Assembly: GCF_014649115.1 (NCBI RefSeq)
Contig: NZ_BMSK01000019.1
Coordinates: 62,382-126,381, forward strand
Origin: Streptomyces eurythermus
Lineage (GTDB): Bacteria; Actinomycetota; Actinomycetes; Streptomycetales; Streptomycetaceae
Reading direction: 5' to 3'
DNA length: 64,000 nt
The position numbers were made by a program, and so were the translations under genes. Positions within the stretch are counted from its first letter, which is position 1. Every line of letters begins with the position of its first letter. Shown here piece by piece: positions 11,209 to 20,501 of the stretch. Under the pieces are notes generated by a model. The model was given only the letters and a program-made list of their open reading frames with translations. It searched no databases and was not told the DNA's origin.

Positions 11209-11750
11209 CGCGTGGCCTCGGCCTTCTCCTCGAGCTCGTCGAGGAAGCGGTCGATCACACGGCTCTGACGGGCGTGGTCCTCAAGGGACTCGCCGACGAG
11301 CTTGCCGGCCAGTTCGGTGGCGAGCCGGCCGACGTCCTGGCGCAGCGCGGACGCGGCGGCCTTGCGGTCGGCCTCGATCTGCGCGTGACCGGCGGCGACG
11401 ATCTCCTCGCGCTGGCGCTGGCCTTCGGCCCGCATCTCGGCGATGAGCGCGGCACCCTGCTCCTGCGCCTCCTGACGCAGGCGCGCGGCCTCGTGCCGGG
11501 CCTCGGCGAGCTGGGCCTTGTACTGCTCAAGGACGCTCTGGGCCTCGGTCTGCGCGGCCTCGGCCTTTTCGATACCGCCCTCGATGGCCTCGCGGCGCTC
11601 TTCCAGAACCTTGTTGATGTTCGGGAGGAGCTTCTTGGCGAGGAAGCCGAAGACGATGACGAAGGCGATCAGGCCGATGACGAGCTCTGGGATCGGCGGG
11701 ATGAGGGGGTTCTCGGCCTCCTCAGCCGCAAGCTGAACCAGGGGGCTCAT
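11205..11750 (-). CDS. atpF: ATP synthase F0 subunit b
   Basis: The 181-residue stator subunit. A single membrane helix lies at about residues 21-42 (LVIGLIAFVIVFGFLAKKLL), followed by a long, highly charged Ala/Glu/Arg/Gln helix that dimerises and reaches up to subunit delta. The gene lies 34 bp after atpE and overlaps atpH by 4 nt. Confidence 0.95.
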   Translation of the reverse strand: MSPLVQLAAEEAENPLIPPIPELVIGLIAFVIVFGFLAKKLLPNINKVLEERREAIEGGIEKAEAAQTEAQSVLEQYKAQLAEARHEAARLRQEAQEQGAALIAEMRAEGQRQREEIVAAGHAQIEADRKAAASALRQDVGRLATELAGKLVGESLEDHARQSRVIDRFLDELEEKAEATR

Positions 11751-11784
11751 ATCAGTGCCTTTCGTCTAAAGGGCGACGGTCGGA

Positions 11785-12033
11785 TCAGGCGCTCGGGTAG
11801 ACGAACGGCATGACCAGACCGATCAGGGCGAGCGCCTCACAGAAGGCGAAGCCCAGGATCTGGTTGGCGCGGATCAGACCGGCCGCCTCGGGCTGGCGGG
11901 CGAGGGCCTGGGTGCCGTTACCGAAGATGATGCCGACGCCGACGCCCGGGCCGATGGCGGCGAGGCCGTAACCGATGGAGCCGAGGTTGCCCTTGATCTC
12001 GACGCCGGCGGCAAGGGTCTGGAGAGCGGACAT
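11785..12033 (-). CDS. atpE: ATP synthase F0 subunit c
   Basis: An 82-residue, two-helix proteolipid that forms the rotating c-ring. The first helix has the glycine-rich stretch GYGLAAIGPGVGVGIIFG, the polar loop has ARQPEA, and the second helix carries the proton-binding Glu in FCEALALIG. The absence of extra ligand residues around the Glu suggests proton rather than sodium coupling. The gene is 72 bp after atpB. Confidence 0.97.
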   Translation of the reverse strand: MSALQTLAAGVEIKGNLGSIGYGLAAIGPGVGVGIIFGNGTQALARQPEAAGLIRANQILGFAFCEALALIGLVMPFVYPSA

Positions 12034-12105
12034 GCCGGTTCTTCCTTCTCTTTCAATGACCGGTGGGGGTTGGCCACCGGATGTCTGGGTGGGTGGTCGG
12101 GTCGC

Positions 12106-12927
12106 TCAGTGGTGCTCGGCGAGCGCGCCCTGGATGAAGCTGCAGGTCAGCAGTACGAAGACGTACGCCTGGACAGCCTGGATGAAGAGCTCGAAGGCGG
12201 TCATCACGATGACCATCACGAACGAGACGGCGGAGTAGGCGATGCCGATGCCGTTCAGCATGTACCAGCTGGCGATCGTGAAGAGCAGCAGCAGCGTGTG
12301 ACCGGCGAACATGTTCGCGAAGAGTCGGACGGCGTGGGTGAAGGGCCGCACGAGGAGGTTCGAGAACAGCTCGATCGTCATCGACAGCGGGAGGACCGCG
12401 CCGAGGGACTTGTCGTAGCCGGTGAAGTTCTTGAAGGCGCCCACGAAGCCGTGCCGCTTGAAGGTCAGCCCGACCCAGAGGATGTAGACGATTCCGGCCA
12501 GGATGGCGGGGTACGAGATGATCGAGGTCACCGGGAACTGCGCCACCGGGATGACCGACCAGAGGTTCATCATCCAGACGAAGAAGAACAGCGAGACGAC
12601 CAGCGGGACGTACTTCTCGCCTTCCTTCTTGCCGATGGTCTCGTAGACGACGCCGCGGCGGATGAAGTCGTAACCGGACTCGGCCACCATCTGGAGCTTG
12701 CCCGGGACGACCTTCGGCTTGGCGAAGGCGGCCCAGAAGAAGCCCACGATGATGATGGAACCGAGGAGCGCCAGCAGCATCGTCTTGTTGAAGTACAAGT
12801 TGCTGTCCGCGTCGCCCCAGAGCGGCTTGAACAGGAACGAGTGCAGGCCCGGAGCCGGGAAGCCGCACCCGTCGAACAGGTGGCAGCTCGTGTCGAAAGC
12901 GAGCGTCTGCGTCGGGTCAGCACTCAC
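12106..12927 (-). CDS. atpB: ATP synthase F0 subunit a
   Basis: A 273-residue integral membrane protein forming the proton half-channels. The essential Arg lies in the helix ending with VRPFTHAVRLFANMFAGH, and five to six membrane helices are evident. The GTG at 12927 is chosen because AAGGAG lies 6 nt upstream and gives the usual actinobacterial N-terminus VSADPTQ; an ATG at 12942 (five residues longer) has no ribosome binding site. A 225-bp gap to atpI may hold an additional promoter (a TATCGT -10-like box is present on the minus strand). Confidence 0.95.
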   Translation of the reverse strand: MSADPTQTLAFDTSCHLFDGCGFPAPGLHSFLFKPLWGDADSNLYFNKTMLLALLGSIIIVGFFWAAFAKPKVVPGKLQMVAESGYDFIRRGVVYETIGKKEGEKYVPLVVSLFFFVWMMNLWSVIPVAQFPVTSIISYPAILAGIVYILWVGLTFKRHGFVGAFKNFTGYDKSLGAVLPLSMTIELFSNLLVRPFTHAVRLFANMFAGHTLLLLFTIASWYMLNGIGIAYSAVSFVMVIVMTAFELFIQAVQAYVFVLLTCSFIQGALAEHH

Positions 12928-13152
12928 CGCGGGCTCCTTCATCGTGGCGCATAGGTACGGCAACCTCGTTGTGTCGGCGCGGCGCACGGCCGCGGGTCGG
13001 CACGGGACTGGTGTTACGGATGTGGGGGCGGCTGTGGGGCATCTCGCCTCGCGTTCGAGCAGGCGTCAGCTCAGATGCCCGCGCCCGCGATGCCGCAGTT
13101 GGCACCGGACGATAGCAGCATCTCTCGTGCGCCTTTATCCCGGCCCTACCTC

Positions 13153-13593
13153 TCACGACGAATGCCCTGTCTTCTCGGGCTTGTCGCCCTTCGACGAGGC
13201 ATCGGGATCGACGTAGAGGATCTTGGCCTTCATGTGGGCACGCGTCTGCGCGGCGATCCACGCGAGGGTGGCGACCACGAGCGTGATGGCGAAGGCCCGG
13301 GGGTTGAACAGCGTCGTGTTCTTGAACAAGGCGACGAAGATGACCAGCAGCAGCAGTTGGGCCGCGTAGAGCATCAGGCCCATCATCTGGAACAGCTGGG
13401 GAAAGGATTTGGCGGTGCGCTGGAGCACGTAGAGGCCGAGCCCCATGAAGACGATCACCACCAGCGTCCCCACGACGGCCCCGATCGCCCCCTTGCCGCC
13501 GGCGACCACGGCGCTGACGACGGCGGCGATCACACCGACGGCAGCCGTGGGCACTGCGGCCTGGGCCAGGATCCGGGCGTCATTGGACGGCAT
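13153..13593 (-). CDS. atpI: ATP synthase assembly/accessory protein I
   Basis: A 146-residue protein with four membrane helices (about residues 9-31, 36-58, 73-94 and 99-116) and a basic/acidic tail. Its place as first gene of the atp operon and its size identify it as AtpI, which in other bacteria helps assemble the c-ring and may help import magnesium. Sequence conservation is low in this family, so the call relies strongly on position. Confidence 0.88.
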   Translation of the reverse strand: MPSNDARILAQAAVPTAAVGVIAAVVSAVVAGGKGAIGAVVGTLVVIVFMGLGLYVLQRTAKSFPQLFQMMGLMLYAAQLLLLVIFVALFKNTTLFNPRAFAITLVVATLAWIAAQTRAHMKAKILYVDPDASSKGDKPEKTGHSS

Positions 13594-13895
13594 GGCGGCA
13601 ACTCCGCTTTCACAGGGGGCAGGGTGTCGTCATGGACGAGCGTAGTCCCGGACCGAGTGATCGAGATCTCACACCTACGGACCGTCGCACTCAGGTCCTT
13701 CGGTCCTATCCGGGGTTCTCGTGAACCGTATCACAAACTATTTGATGAGGTCTTTACCTGTTGGGTGTGCTTGCTGTCACACATGAGAGTGAAGCTGCCC
13801 GTCTGTGCAAAAACGCCGCCCACTTGTCTGGTATTAGGGCGCTTTGCTCCCCCACGAGTTGGCAATGCTCTAGTCAGATTCTTACCTTGGGCGTA
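13594..13895. other. Promoter region of the atp operon (gene-free, 302 bp)
   Basis: This region separates atpI from the upstream GlcNAc-1-P transferase gene, both on the minus strand. It is clearly richer in A and T than the genes. It contains a CRP-like palindrome (13720-13735, listed separately) and AT-rich promoter-like stretches on the minus strand around 13735-13770, but I cannot fix one -35/-10 pair. I see no small gene or RNA. Confidence 0.6.
13720..13735. promoter_or_regulatory. CRP-like palindrome upstream of the atp operon
   Basis: The plus strand reads CGTGA-ACCGTA-TCACA; on the minus strand this is TGTGA-N6-TCACG. It is a 9-of-10 match to the TGTGA-N6-TCACA consensus of cAMP receptor protein family regulators and lies about 127-142 bp upstream of the atpI start. 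Streptomyces Crp recognises sites of this class. Binding is inferred from sequence only. Confidence 0.45.
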
Positions 13896-15203
13896 TCAGC
13901 GACGGTCGAGGAAACGCGATCGGGCGCCGATCGCGGTCGCCCCGTTGACGCCGGAGACCCCGGCCGTGACCGGGGACCGCTCCTCGCTCTCCGTGACCTC
14001 CGGGGCGTCGGAGTCCGCGGCGGCCGCGGGGACGGAGCGCCTGCGGTAGCGCGGCGGGACGAACCGCTGGGCCCACAGCGGCACGCGCGGCGTGAAGCGC
14101 GGGAGCAGCAGCAGGACCAGACCGACCGCGCTGAGGAAGACCACACCCAGGACGATCCACATCGACGCCGAGTTGACCGAGTACGCCAGCGCCCCGAAGC
14201 CGATCAGCGCCGACCAGAAGTACATGATCAGCACGGCCCGGCTGTGCGAGTGGCCGATCTCCAGCAGGCGGTGGTGCAGATGGCCGCGGTCGGCGGCGAA
14301 CGGGGACTGGCCGCGCCAGGTGCGCCGGACGATGGCGAGCACCAGGTCGGCGGCCGGTACGGCGATGATGGTCAGCGGGAGCAGCAGCGGGATGTAGACC
14401 GGCACCGTCTGGTGCACCGCCGCCTTCTCCGAACCGGTGAACAGCGCCAGGGCGTCCGGGTCCACCTGCCCGGTGATCGAGATCGCGCCCGCCGACAGCA
14501 CCAGGCCGATCAGCATCGAACCCGAGTCGCCCATGAAGATCCGCGCCGGGTGCATGTTGTGCGGCAGGAAGCCCAGGCACATGCCCATCAGGATGGCGGC
14601 GAACAGCGTGCCGGGGGCGGCGGCCTCGATGCCGTACGAGTACCAGATCCGGTAGGCGTACAGGAAGAACGCGCCCGCCGCGATGCACACCATGCCGGCC
14701 GCGAGCCCGTCCAGGCCGTCCACGAAGTTCACCGCGTTGATCGTGATGACCACCAAAGCCACCGTCAGCAGCGTGCCCTGCCACTGGGTCAGCGCGACGT
14801 TGCCGACGCCCGGGATGGGCAGCCACAGGATCGTCAGACCCTGCATGACCATCACGCCTGCGGCGATCATCTGGCCGCCCAGCTTGATCAGCGCGTCGAT
14901 CTCGAACTTGTCGTCCAGGACGCCGATCAGCCAGATCAGCGCGGCCCCGGAGAGCAGCGCCCGCGGCTCGTTGGACTTGGCGAAGACCTCGTTGAGGTTC
15001 GTCAGGTGGTCCGCGACCAGCAGGCCCGCGCACAGTCCGAAGAACATCGCGATGCCGCCGAGACGCGGAGTGGGTTCCCGGTGCACGTCCCGGGCCCGGA
15101 TCTCCGGCATCGCCCCGGCCACGATCGCGAACTTCCGTACCGGCCCCGTCAGCAGATACGTCACCGCGGCCGTGATGCAGAGCGTCAGCAGGTATTCACG
15201 CAC
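13896..15203 (-). CDS. Undecaprenyl-phosphate GlcNAc-1-phosphate transferase (WecA/TagO/MraY family)
   Basis: A 435-residue polytopic membrane enzyme with about eleven helices that joins UDP-GlcNAc to undecaprenyl phosphate as the first step of wall-glycopolymer synthesis. Family motifs are present in order: the substrate loop PTPRLGGIAMF, the metal-binding LIWLIGVLDDKFEI, NAVNFVDGLDGLAAG, RIFMGDSGSMLIG and the His-rich loop DRGHLHHRLLEIGHS, which is characteristic of the GlcNAc (WecA) branch rather than MraY. A polar tail of about 45 residues follows the last helix. The GTG at 15203 is chosen because GGGGAAG lies just upstream; a GTG at 15215 is the alternative. Confidence 0.92.
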   Translation of the reverse strand: MREYLLTLCITAAVTYLLTGPVRKFAIVAGAMPEIRARDVHREPTPRLGGIAMFFGLCAGLLVADHLTNLNEVFAKSNEPRALLSGAALIWLIGVLDDKFEIDALIKLGGQMIAAGVMVMQGLTILWLPIPGVGNVALTQWQGTLLTVALVVITINAVNFVDGLDGLAAGMVCIAAGAFFLYAYRIWYSYGIEAAAPGTLFAAILMGMCLGFLPHNMHPARIFMGDSGSMLIGLVLSAGAISITGQVDPDALALFTGSEKAAVHQTVPVYIPLLLPLTIIAVPAADLVLAIVRRTWRGQSPFAADRGHLHHRLLEIGHSHSRAVLIMYFWSALIGFGALAYSVNSASMWIVLGVVFLSAVGLVLLLLPRFTPRVPLWAQRFVPPRYRRRSVPAAAADSDAPEVTESEERSPVTAGVSGVNGATAIGARSRFLDRR

Positions 15204-15364
15204 GGGCTTCCCCACAGGTCTCGCTGGCCATCACAGCCTCACACCCTAGCGACGGATGCATATGGATGAGGACGGCCGGGTAGCGACGAGGGTTGCACAC
15301 CGTGCCGTACGCCACGGCCCGGACCCGTCCACACCGGGAGGTACGGGACCCCGTCTACCCCCGT

Positions 15365-16603
15365 TCAGGCGGGATACGGCGGGAACCGGCCGGTGAGCGC
15401 GCGCACCTCCTCCCGGGCCCGGGCCGGCTCCGTCTCCCCGCGCAGCACGGCCGCCAGCAGCGCCGCGATCCGCACCATCTCCGGCTCCCCCATGCCCTGG
15501 GTGGTCACCGCCGCCGTGCCCAGGCGCAGGCCGCGGCCGTCGCCGTGCGGCAGCACACAGCAGTCCAGCACCAGCCCGGCCGCGAGCAGCCGGCCCCGCG
15601 CGCTACGGCCGTCCACGCCGAGCGGGGCCGGGTCCGCGGTGATCAGGTGGGTGTCCGTGCCGCCGGTGGTGACGGCCAGCCCCTCCGCGGCCAGGTGACC
15701 GGCCAGCACCCGCGCGTTGGCGACCACCCGATGGGCGTACCCGGCGAACTCCGGTGTCGCCGCCTCGCCGAACGCGACCGCCTTCGCGGCGATGGTGTGC
15801 ATCTGGGCGCCGCCCTGGGTGAACGGGAACACGGCCCGGTCCACCCGCCGGGCCAGCTCGGCCCCGCACAGGATCATCCCGCCGCGCGGGCCGCGCAGCA
15901 CCTTGTGGGTGGTCGCGCAGACGATGTCCGCGTACGGCACCGGGTTGGGCGCCGCTCCCCCGGCGACCAGCCCGATGGGATGGCCGGCGTCCGCGATCAG
16001 ATAGGCCCCGACCTCGTCGGCGACCTCCCGGAAGAAGGCGTAGTCCGGGTGGCGGGGGTAGGCGATGGAGCCGCACACGATGGCCTTGGGCCGGTGGTTG
16101 CGCGCCAGGTGGCGCACCTGGTCGTGGTCGATCAGCCCGGTCTCGGCGTCGACGCCGTAGCCGACGAAGTCGAACCAGCGGCCGGAGAAGTTGGCCGGCG
16201 AGCCATGGGTGAGGTGGCCGCCGTAGGGCAGGCCGAGGGCGAGGACGGTGTCGCCGGGGCACAGCAGGGCCGCGTAGGCGGCCAGTACGGCCGAGGAGCC
16301 GGAGTGCGGCTGGACGTTGGCGTGCTCGGCGCCGAACAGGGCCTTGGCGCGGTCCATGGCGGCGCGCTCGGCGACGTCGACGATCTCGCAGCCGCCGTGG
16401 TGGCGGGCGCCGGGGTAACCCTCGGCGTACTTGTTGGCGAACGCGGACCCGAGGGCGGCGAGGACGGCCGGGGAGCAGAAGTTCTCGGCGGCGATCAGCT
16501 GGAGGGTGGTCGACTGCCGTGCCAGTTCGCCGAGCAGGAGTTCGGCCAACGCCGGGTCCTGCCGGCGCAGGACGTCGGTCTCGAGGGTGTGGGTGACCGA
16601 CAT
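15365..16603 (-). CDS. glyA: Serine hydroxymethyltransferase-like enzyme (second GlyA type)
   Basis: A 412-residue PLP enzyme of the SHMT family, which interconverts serine and glycine with tetrahydrofolate. The motifs IAAENFCSPAV, YAEGYPGARHHGGCE, VQPHSGSSA and the PLP-lysine site ATTHKVLRGPRGG are intact, as are the Asp and His in IADAGHPIGLVAGG. It differs from housekeeping GlyA at several usually fixed positions: the AHGGHLTHG motif reads PYGGHLTHG, and GKRYYGG reads GARHHGG. It may be a paralogue with altered substrate preference. It sits alone between the transferase and phosphatase-like genes on the same strand. Confidence 0.85.
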   Translation of the reverse strand: MSVTHTLETDVLRRQDPALAELLLGELARQSTTLQLIAAENFCSPAVLAALGSAFANKYAEGYPGARHHGGCEIVDVAERAAMDRAKALFGAEHANVQPHSGSSAVLAAYAALLCPGDTVLALGLPYGGHLTHGSPANFSGRWFDFVGYGVDAETGLIDHDQVRHLARNHRPKAIVCGSIAYPRHPDYAFFREVADEVGAYLIADAGHPIGLVAGGAAPNPVPYADIVCATTHKVLRGPRGGMILCGAELARRVDRAVFPFTQGGAQMHTIAAKAVAFGEAATPEFAGYAHRVVANARVLAGHLAAEGLAVTTGGTDTHLITADPAPLGVDGRSARGRLLAAGLVLDCCVLPHGDGRGLRLGTAAVTTQGMGEPEMVRIAALLAAVLRGETEPARAREEVRALTGRFPPYPA

Positions 16604-16699
16604 GGCGGGCTCCCGGGCGGTCGGCGGTGACGTACGTCCAATGTAGGCCGGACCCGCGGGGGTCGCCCGGTGTCGCCCCGCAGGGGGCGCTCCCGCGCC

Positions 16700-17377
16700 C
16701 TACGTCCGCGCCGGAACCCCCGTCAGCGCCGTCACCACCGGGTCCAGGGCGTCCCGTATCTCGTCGCCGATGGAGCGGAAGAACGTCAGGGGCGCGCCGT
16801 AGGGGTCGTACACCTCGTCCGCCTCGGCGTTCGGGGCGAGCAGCCAGCCGCGCAGCGCCGCCGCGGCCCGCACCAGCGCCCGGGCCCGCATGACCACGCC
16901 GTCCTCCAGCGGCGGCAGGGTGGCCGGATCTATCGCCCGGACCAGGCGGGTGAACTCCTTCAGGGTGAAGGTGCGCAGGCCCGCCGAATGGCCCATGGAG
17001 ATGACCTGGGCGCGGTGGTCACGGGTGGCGGTCAGCACCAGGTCGGCCCTGATCACGTGCTCGTCCAGCAGTTCCCGGCCGACGAAGCCGGAGGCGTCCG
17101 CGCCGAACTCGGCCAGCACGGTCTCCGCGTGGGACTCCATGGGCGCGCCCTCGTGGCCCCAGGTGCCCGCGCTCTCCACGATCAGCCCGCCGCCGAGCAC
17201 GCCGAGCCGCTCCGCGACGAAGTGGCGGGTCAGCCGTTCGGTGATGGGCGAGCGGCACACATTGCCGGTGCTGACGTGGAGGATGCGGAAGGTGTCGCGG
17301 GGGAACCCGAACGTCGTCGTCTCCTCCGCGCTCCAGCTCCCGCCGCCTATGCCGCGCCCCGTCCCAGGGGCCGTCAA
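16700..17377 (-). CDS. Low-molecular-weight protein tyrosine phosphatase homologue lacking the nucleophilic Cys
   Basis: A 225-residue protein with the LMW-PTP fold. The phosphate-binding loop, normally VCxGNxCRSP, reads VSTGNVCRSP here: the position of the catalytic Cys is Ser36 (codon AGC, complement of 17270-17272), while the second Cys, Arg and Ser remain. The general-acid Asp is kept in VYDPYG. Without the thiolate the normal phosphocysteine mechanism is not possible, so a binding or regulatory role is more likely. The TTG start at 17377 overlaps the upstream stop (TTGA) and is preceded by GAGGTGG; no better start exists before the P-loop. The C-terminal third is longer than in minimal LMW-PTPs. 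Confidence 0.85.
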   Translation of the reverse strand: MTAPGTGRGIGGGSWSAEETTTFGFPRDTFRILHVSTGNVCRSPITERLTRHFVAERLGVLGGGLIVESAGTWGHEGAPMESHAETVLAEFGADASGFVGRELLDEHVIRADLVLTATRDHRAQVISMGHSAGLRTFTLKEFTRLVRAIDPATLPPLEDGVVMRARALVRAAAALRGWLLAPNAEADEVYDPYGAPLTFFRSIGDEIRDALDPVVTALTGVPART

Positions 17378-18021
17378 TTCGCCACCTCGAGGTCGGGTAC
17401 GACCTTGCGCAGCTCCTCCGCGGAGAGCGCGCCCTCGCGCAGCAGCACCGGCACCCGGCGGGTGACGTCCACGATGGACGACGGCGCGTTGTCGGGGGTG
17501 GGGCCGCCGTCGAGGTAGACGGAGACGGAGTCGCCGAGCATGTCCTGGGCGGCGTCGCAGTCCTCCGGCGCCGGGTGGCCGGTGAGGTTCGCCGAGGAGA
17601 CGGCCATCGGCCCGACGTCGGTGAGCAGTTCGATGGCGACCGGGTGCAGCGGCATGCGCACGGCGACCGTGCCCCGGGTGTCGCCGAGGTCCCACTGGAG
17701 GGAGGGCTGGTGCTTGGCGACGAGCGTCAGCGCGCCCGGCCAGAACGCGTCGACCAGTTCCCAGGCCAGCTCGGAGAAGTCCGTGACCAGGCCGTGCAGG
17801 GTGTTCGGGGAGCCGATGAGGACGGGGGTGGGCATGCCGCGCCCCCGGCCCTTGGCGTCGAGCAGGTCGGCGACCGCCTGCGAGGAGAACGCGTCGGCGC
17901 CGATGCCGTAGACCGTGTCGGTCGGCAGCACCACCAGCTCGCCGCGGCGGACGGCGGACGCGGCCTCGCGCAGACCCGTCACGCGGTCGGTCGCGTCGTT
18001 GGTGTCGTATCGCCGTGCCAT
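17374..18021 (-). CDS. L-threonylcarbamoyladenylate synthase (Sua5/YrdC/TsaC)
   Basis: A 215-residue enzyme that makes threonylcarbamoyl-AMP from threonine, bicarbonate and ATP for the t6A37 modification of ANN-decoding tRNAs. Family motifs are present: VLPTDTVYGIG, KGRGRGMPTPVLIG (in place of the usual KxR), WPGALTLVAK, TVAVRMPLHP and PMAVSSANLTG. The short C-terminal part lacks the extra Sua5 domain, so it is of the TsaC length. It follows prmC by 52 bp and overlaps the phosphatase-like gene by 4 nt. Confidence 0.93.
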   Translation of the reverse strand: MARRYDTNDATDRVTGLREAASAVRRGELVVLPTDTVYGIGADAFSSQAVADLLDAKGRGRGMPTPVLIGSPNTLHGLVTDFSELAWELVDAFWPGALTLVAKHQPSLQWDLGDTRGTVAVRMPLHPVAIELLTDVGPMAVSSANLTGHPAPEDCDAAQDMLGDSVSVYLDGGPTPDNAPSSIVDVTRRVPVLLREGALSAEELRKVVPDLEVAN

Positions 18022-18073
18022 GGCTAGCGGGCCTCCTCGTACACGTACTGCGGGATGGAAGTCGTCTCAGTGG

Positions 18074-18919
18074 TCACGGCAGCGCCTTGCGGGCGGTGGC
18101 GAAGCGCGGCCGGTTGTTGAGGTCGGGGTGGTCGGCCGCGTCGGCCCAGCCCCGCTCCTCGGTGAAGATCCACGGCACCTGGCCGCCCTGGGTGTCGGCG
18201 TGCTCGATCACGACGACGCCGCCGGGGCGCAGCAGACGGTGCGCGGTGCGTTCCAGGCCCCGGATGAGGTCGAGTCCGTCCTCACCGGAGAACAGCGCCA
18301 GCTCCGGGTCGTAGTCGCGGGCCTCCGGGGCGACGTACTCCCATTCGGTGAGCGGGATGTACGGCGGGTTGGAGATGACGAGGTCCACCTGCCCGTCGAG
18401 GTCCGGGAAGGCGGTCAGCGCGTCGCCCTGGCGCAGGTCGACGCGGGAGCCGGCCATGTTCTTCCGGGTCCACACCAGGGCGTCCTCGGACAGCTCCACG
18501 GCGTGCACCCGCGAGCGCGGCACCTCCTGGGCGAGGGCGAGCGCGATGGCGCCGGAGCCGGTGCACAGGTCGACGATGCACGGCTCGACGACGTCCATGG
18601 CGCGTACGGCGTCTATGGCCCAGCCGACCACGGACTCGGTCTCCGGCCGGGGCACGAACACGCCCGGCCCGACCTGGAGCTCCAGGTAGCGGAAGTAGGC
18701 CCGCCCGGTGATGTGCTGGAGCGGCTCGCGCTGCTCGCGCCGGGCGATGACCTCCCAGTACCGGGCGTCGAAGTCGGCGTCCTTCACGGAGTGCAGCTGA
18801 CCGCGCTTCACGCCGTGCACGAACGCGGCCAGCTCCTCCGCATCGTTGCGCGGCGAGGGCACACCGGCGTCGGCCAGCCGCTGGGTGGCCTGGGCCACCT
18901 CGGCGAGCAGCAGGTTCAC
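18074..18919 (-). CDS. prmC: Peptide chain release factor N5-glutamine methyltransferase
   Basis: A 281-residue SAM-dependent enzyme that methylates the Gln of the GGQ motif of release factors. The SAM-binding strand is VDLCTGSGAIALALA, and the catalytic NPPY motif is in VISNPPYIPL. An N-terminal helical substrate-recognition domain spans the first 75 residues. It lies 34 bp downstream of prfA, its substrate, in the usual prfA-prmC-tsaC order. Confidence 0.97.
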   Translation of the reverse strand: MNLLLAEVAQATQRLADAGVPSPRNDAEELAAFVHGVKRGQLHSVKDADFDARYWEVIARREQREPLQHITGRAYFRYLELQVGPGVFVPRPETESVVGWAIDAVRAMDVVEPCIVDLCTGSGAIALALAQEVPRSRVHAVELSEDALVWTRKNMAGSRVDLRQGDALTAFPDLDGQVDLVISNPPYIPLTEWEYVAPEARDYDPELALFSGEDGLDLIRGLERTAHRLLRPGGVVVIEHADTQGGQVPWIFTEERGWADAADHPDLNNRPRFATARKALP

Positions 18920-18953
18920 GCGTCTCCTCCGTGTCGTACTCGTGCGTACGGGT

Positions 18954-20021
<1,068 letters not shown>

Positions 20022-20129
20022 CTTGGGCTCCTGTACTGCGGTGAGGGGAAGGGCGGCGACCAAAAACGCCGGTCCCGGGCACACCCGCCGGTGAGCGGGT
20101 GTGGCCGTGGACCGGCGAATTGGGGCTCG

Positions 20130-20351
20130 CTACTTCTTGGAGCCAGCGGCCTTGCCGAAGCGGGCCTCGAAGCGGGCCACACGGCCACCGGTGTCGAGGA
20201 TCTTCTGCTTGCCCGTGTAGAACGGGTGGCACTCGGAGCAGACCTCGGCCCGGATGGTGCCGGACTCGATGGTGCTGCGGGTGGTGAACGACGCGCCGCA
20301 GGTGCAGCTGACCTGCGTCTCGACGTACGCGGGGTGGATGTCGCGCTTCAA
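20130..20351 (-). CDS. rpmE: 50S ribosomal protein L31 (zinc-binding form)
   Basis: A 73-residue L31. Four cysteines in the arrangement Cys-Thr-Cys near residues 16-18 and CSEC near 37-40 mark the zinc-containing C+ paralogue, which in Streptomyces is replaced by a zinc-free version under zinc starvation. The start is TTG at 20351, preceded at 5 nt by AGGAG; no ATG is available in the family-conserved N-terminal position. It lies 108 bp upstream of prfA. Confidence 0.95.
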   Translation of the reverse strand: MKRDIHPAYVETQVSCTCGASFTTRSTIESGTIRAEVCSECHPFYTGKQKILDTGGRVARFEARFGKAAGSKK

Positions 20352-20501
20352 GGTGTCTCCTAGGTTTCGGGAGGGCGCCGGGTCGCTGCCGCGGGATGCG
20401 GAGGCGTGAACCGGGGCCGACGTACCAGTCTGCCAGGACTGGTGCCATCCACCCAAACCGGGGGTGTGGTCGTTCTATTCCAGGGGGTGCGCGGGGGCGT
20501 C

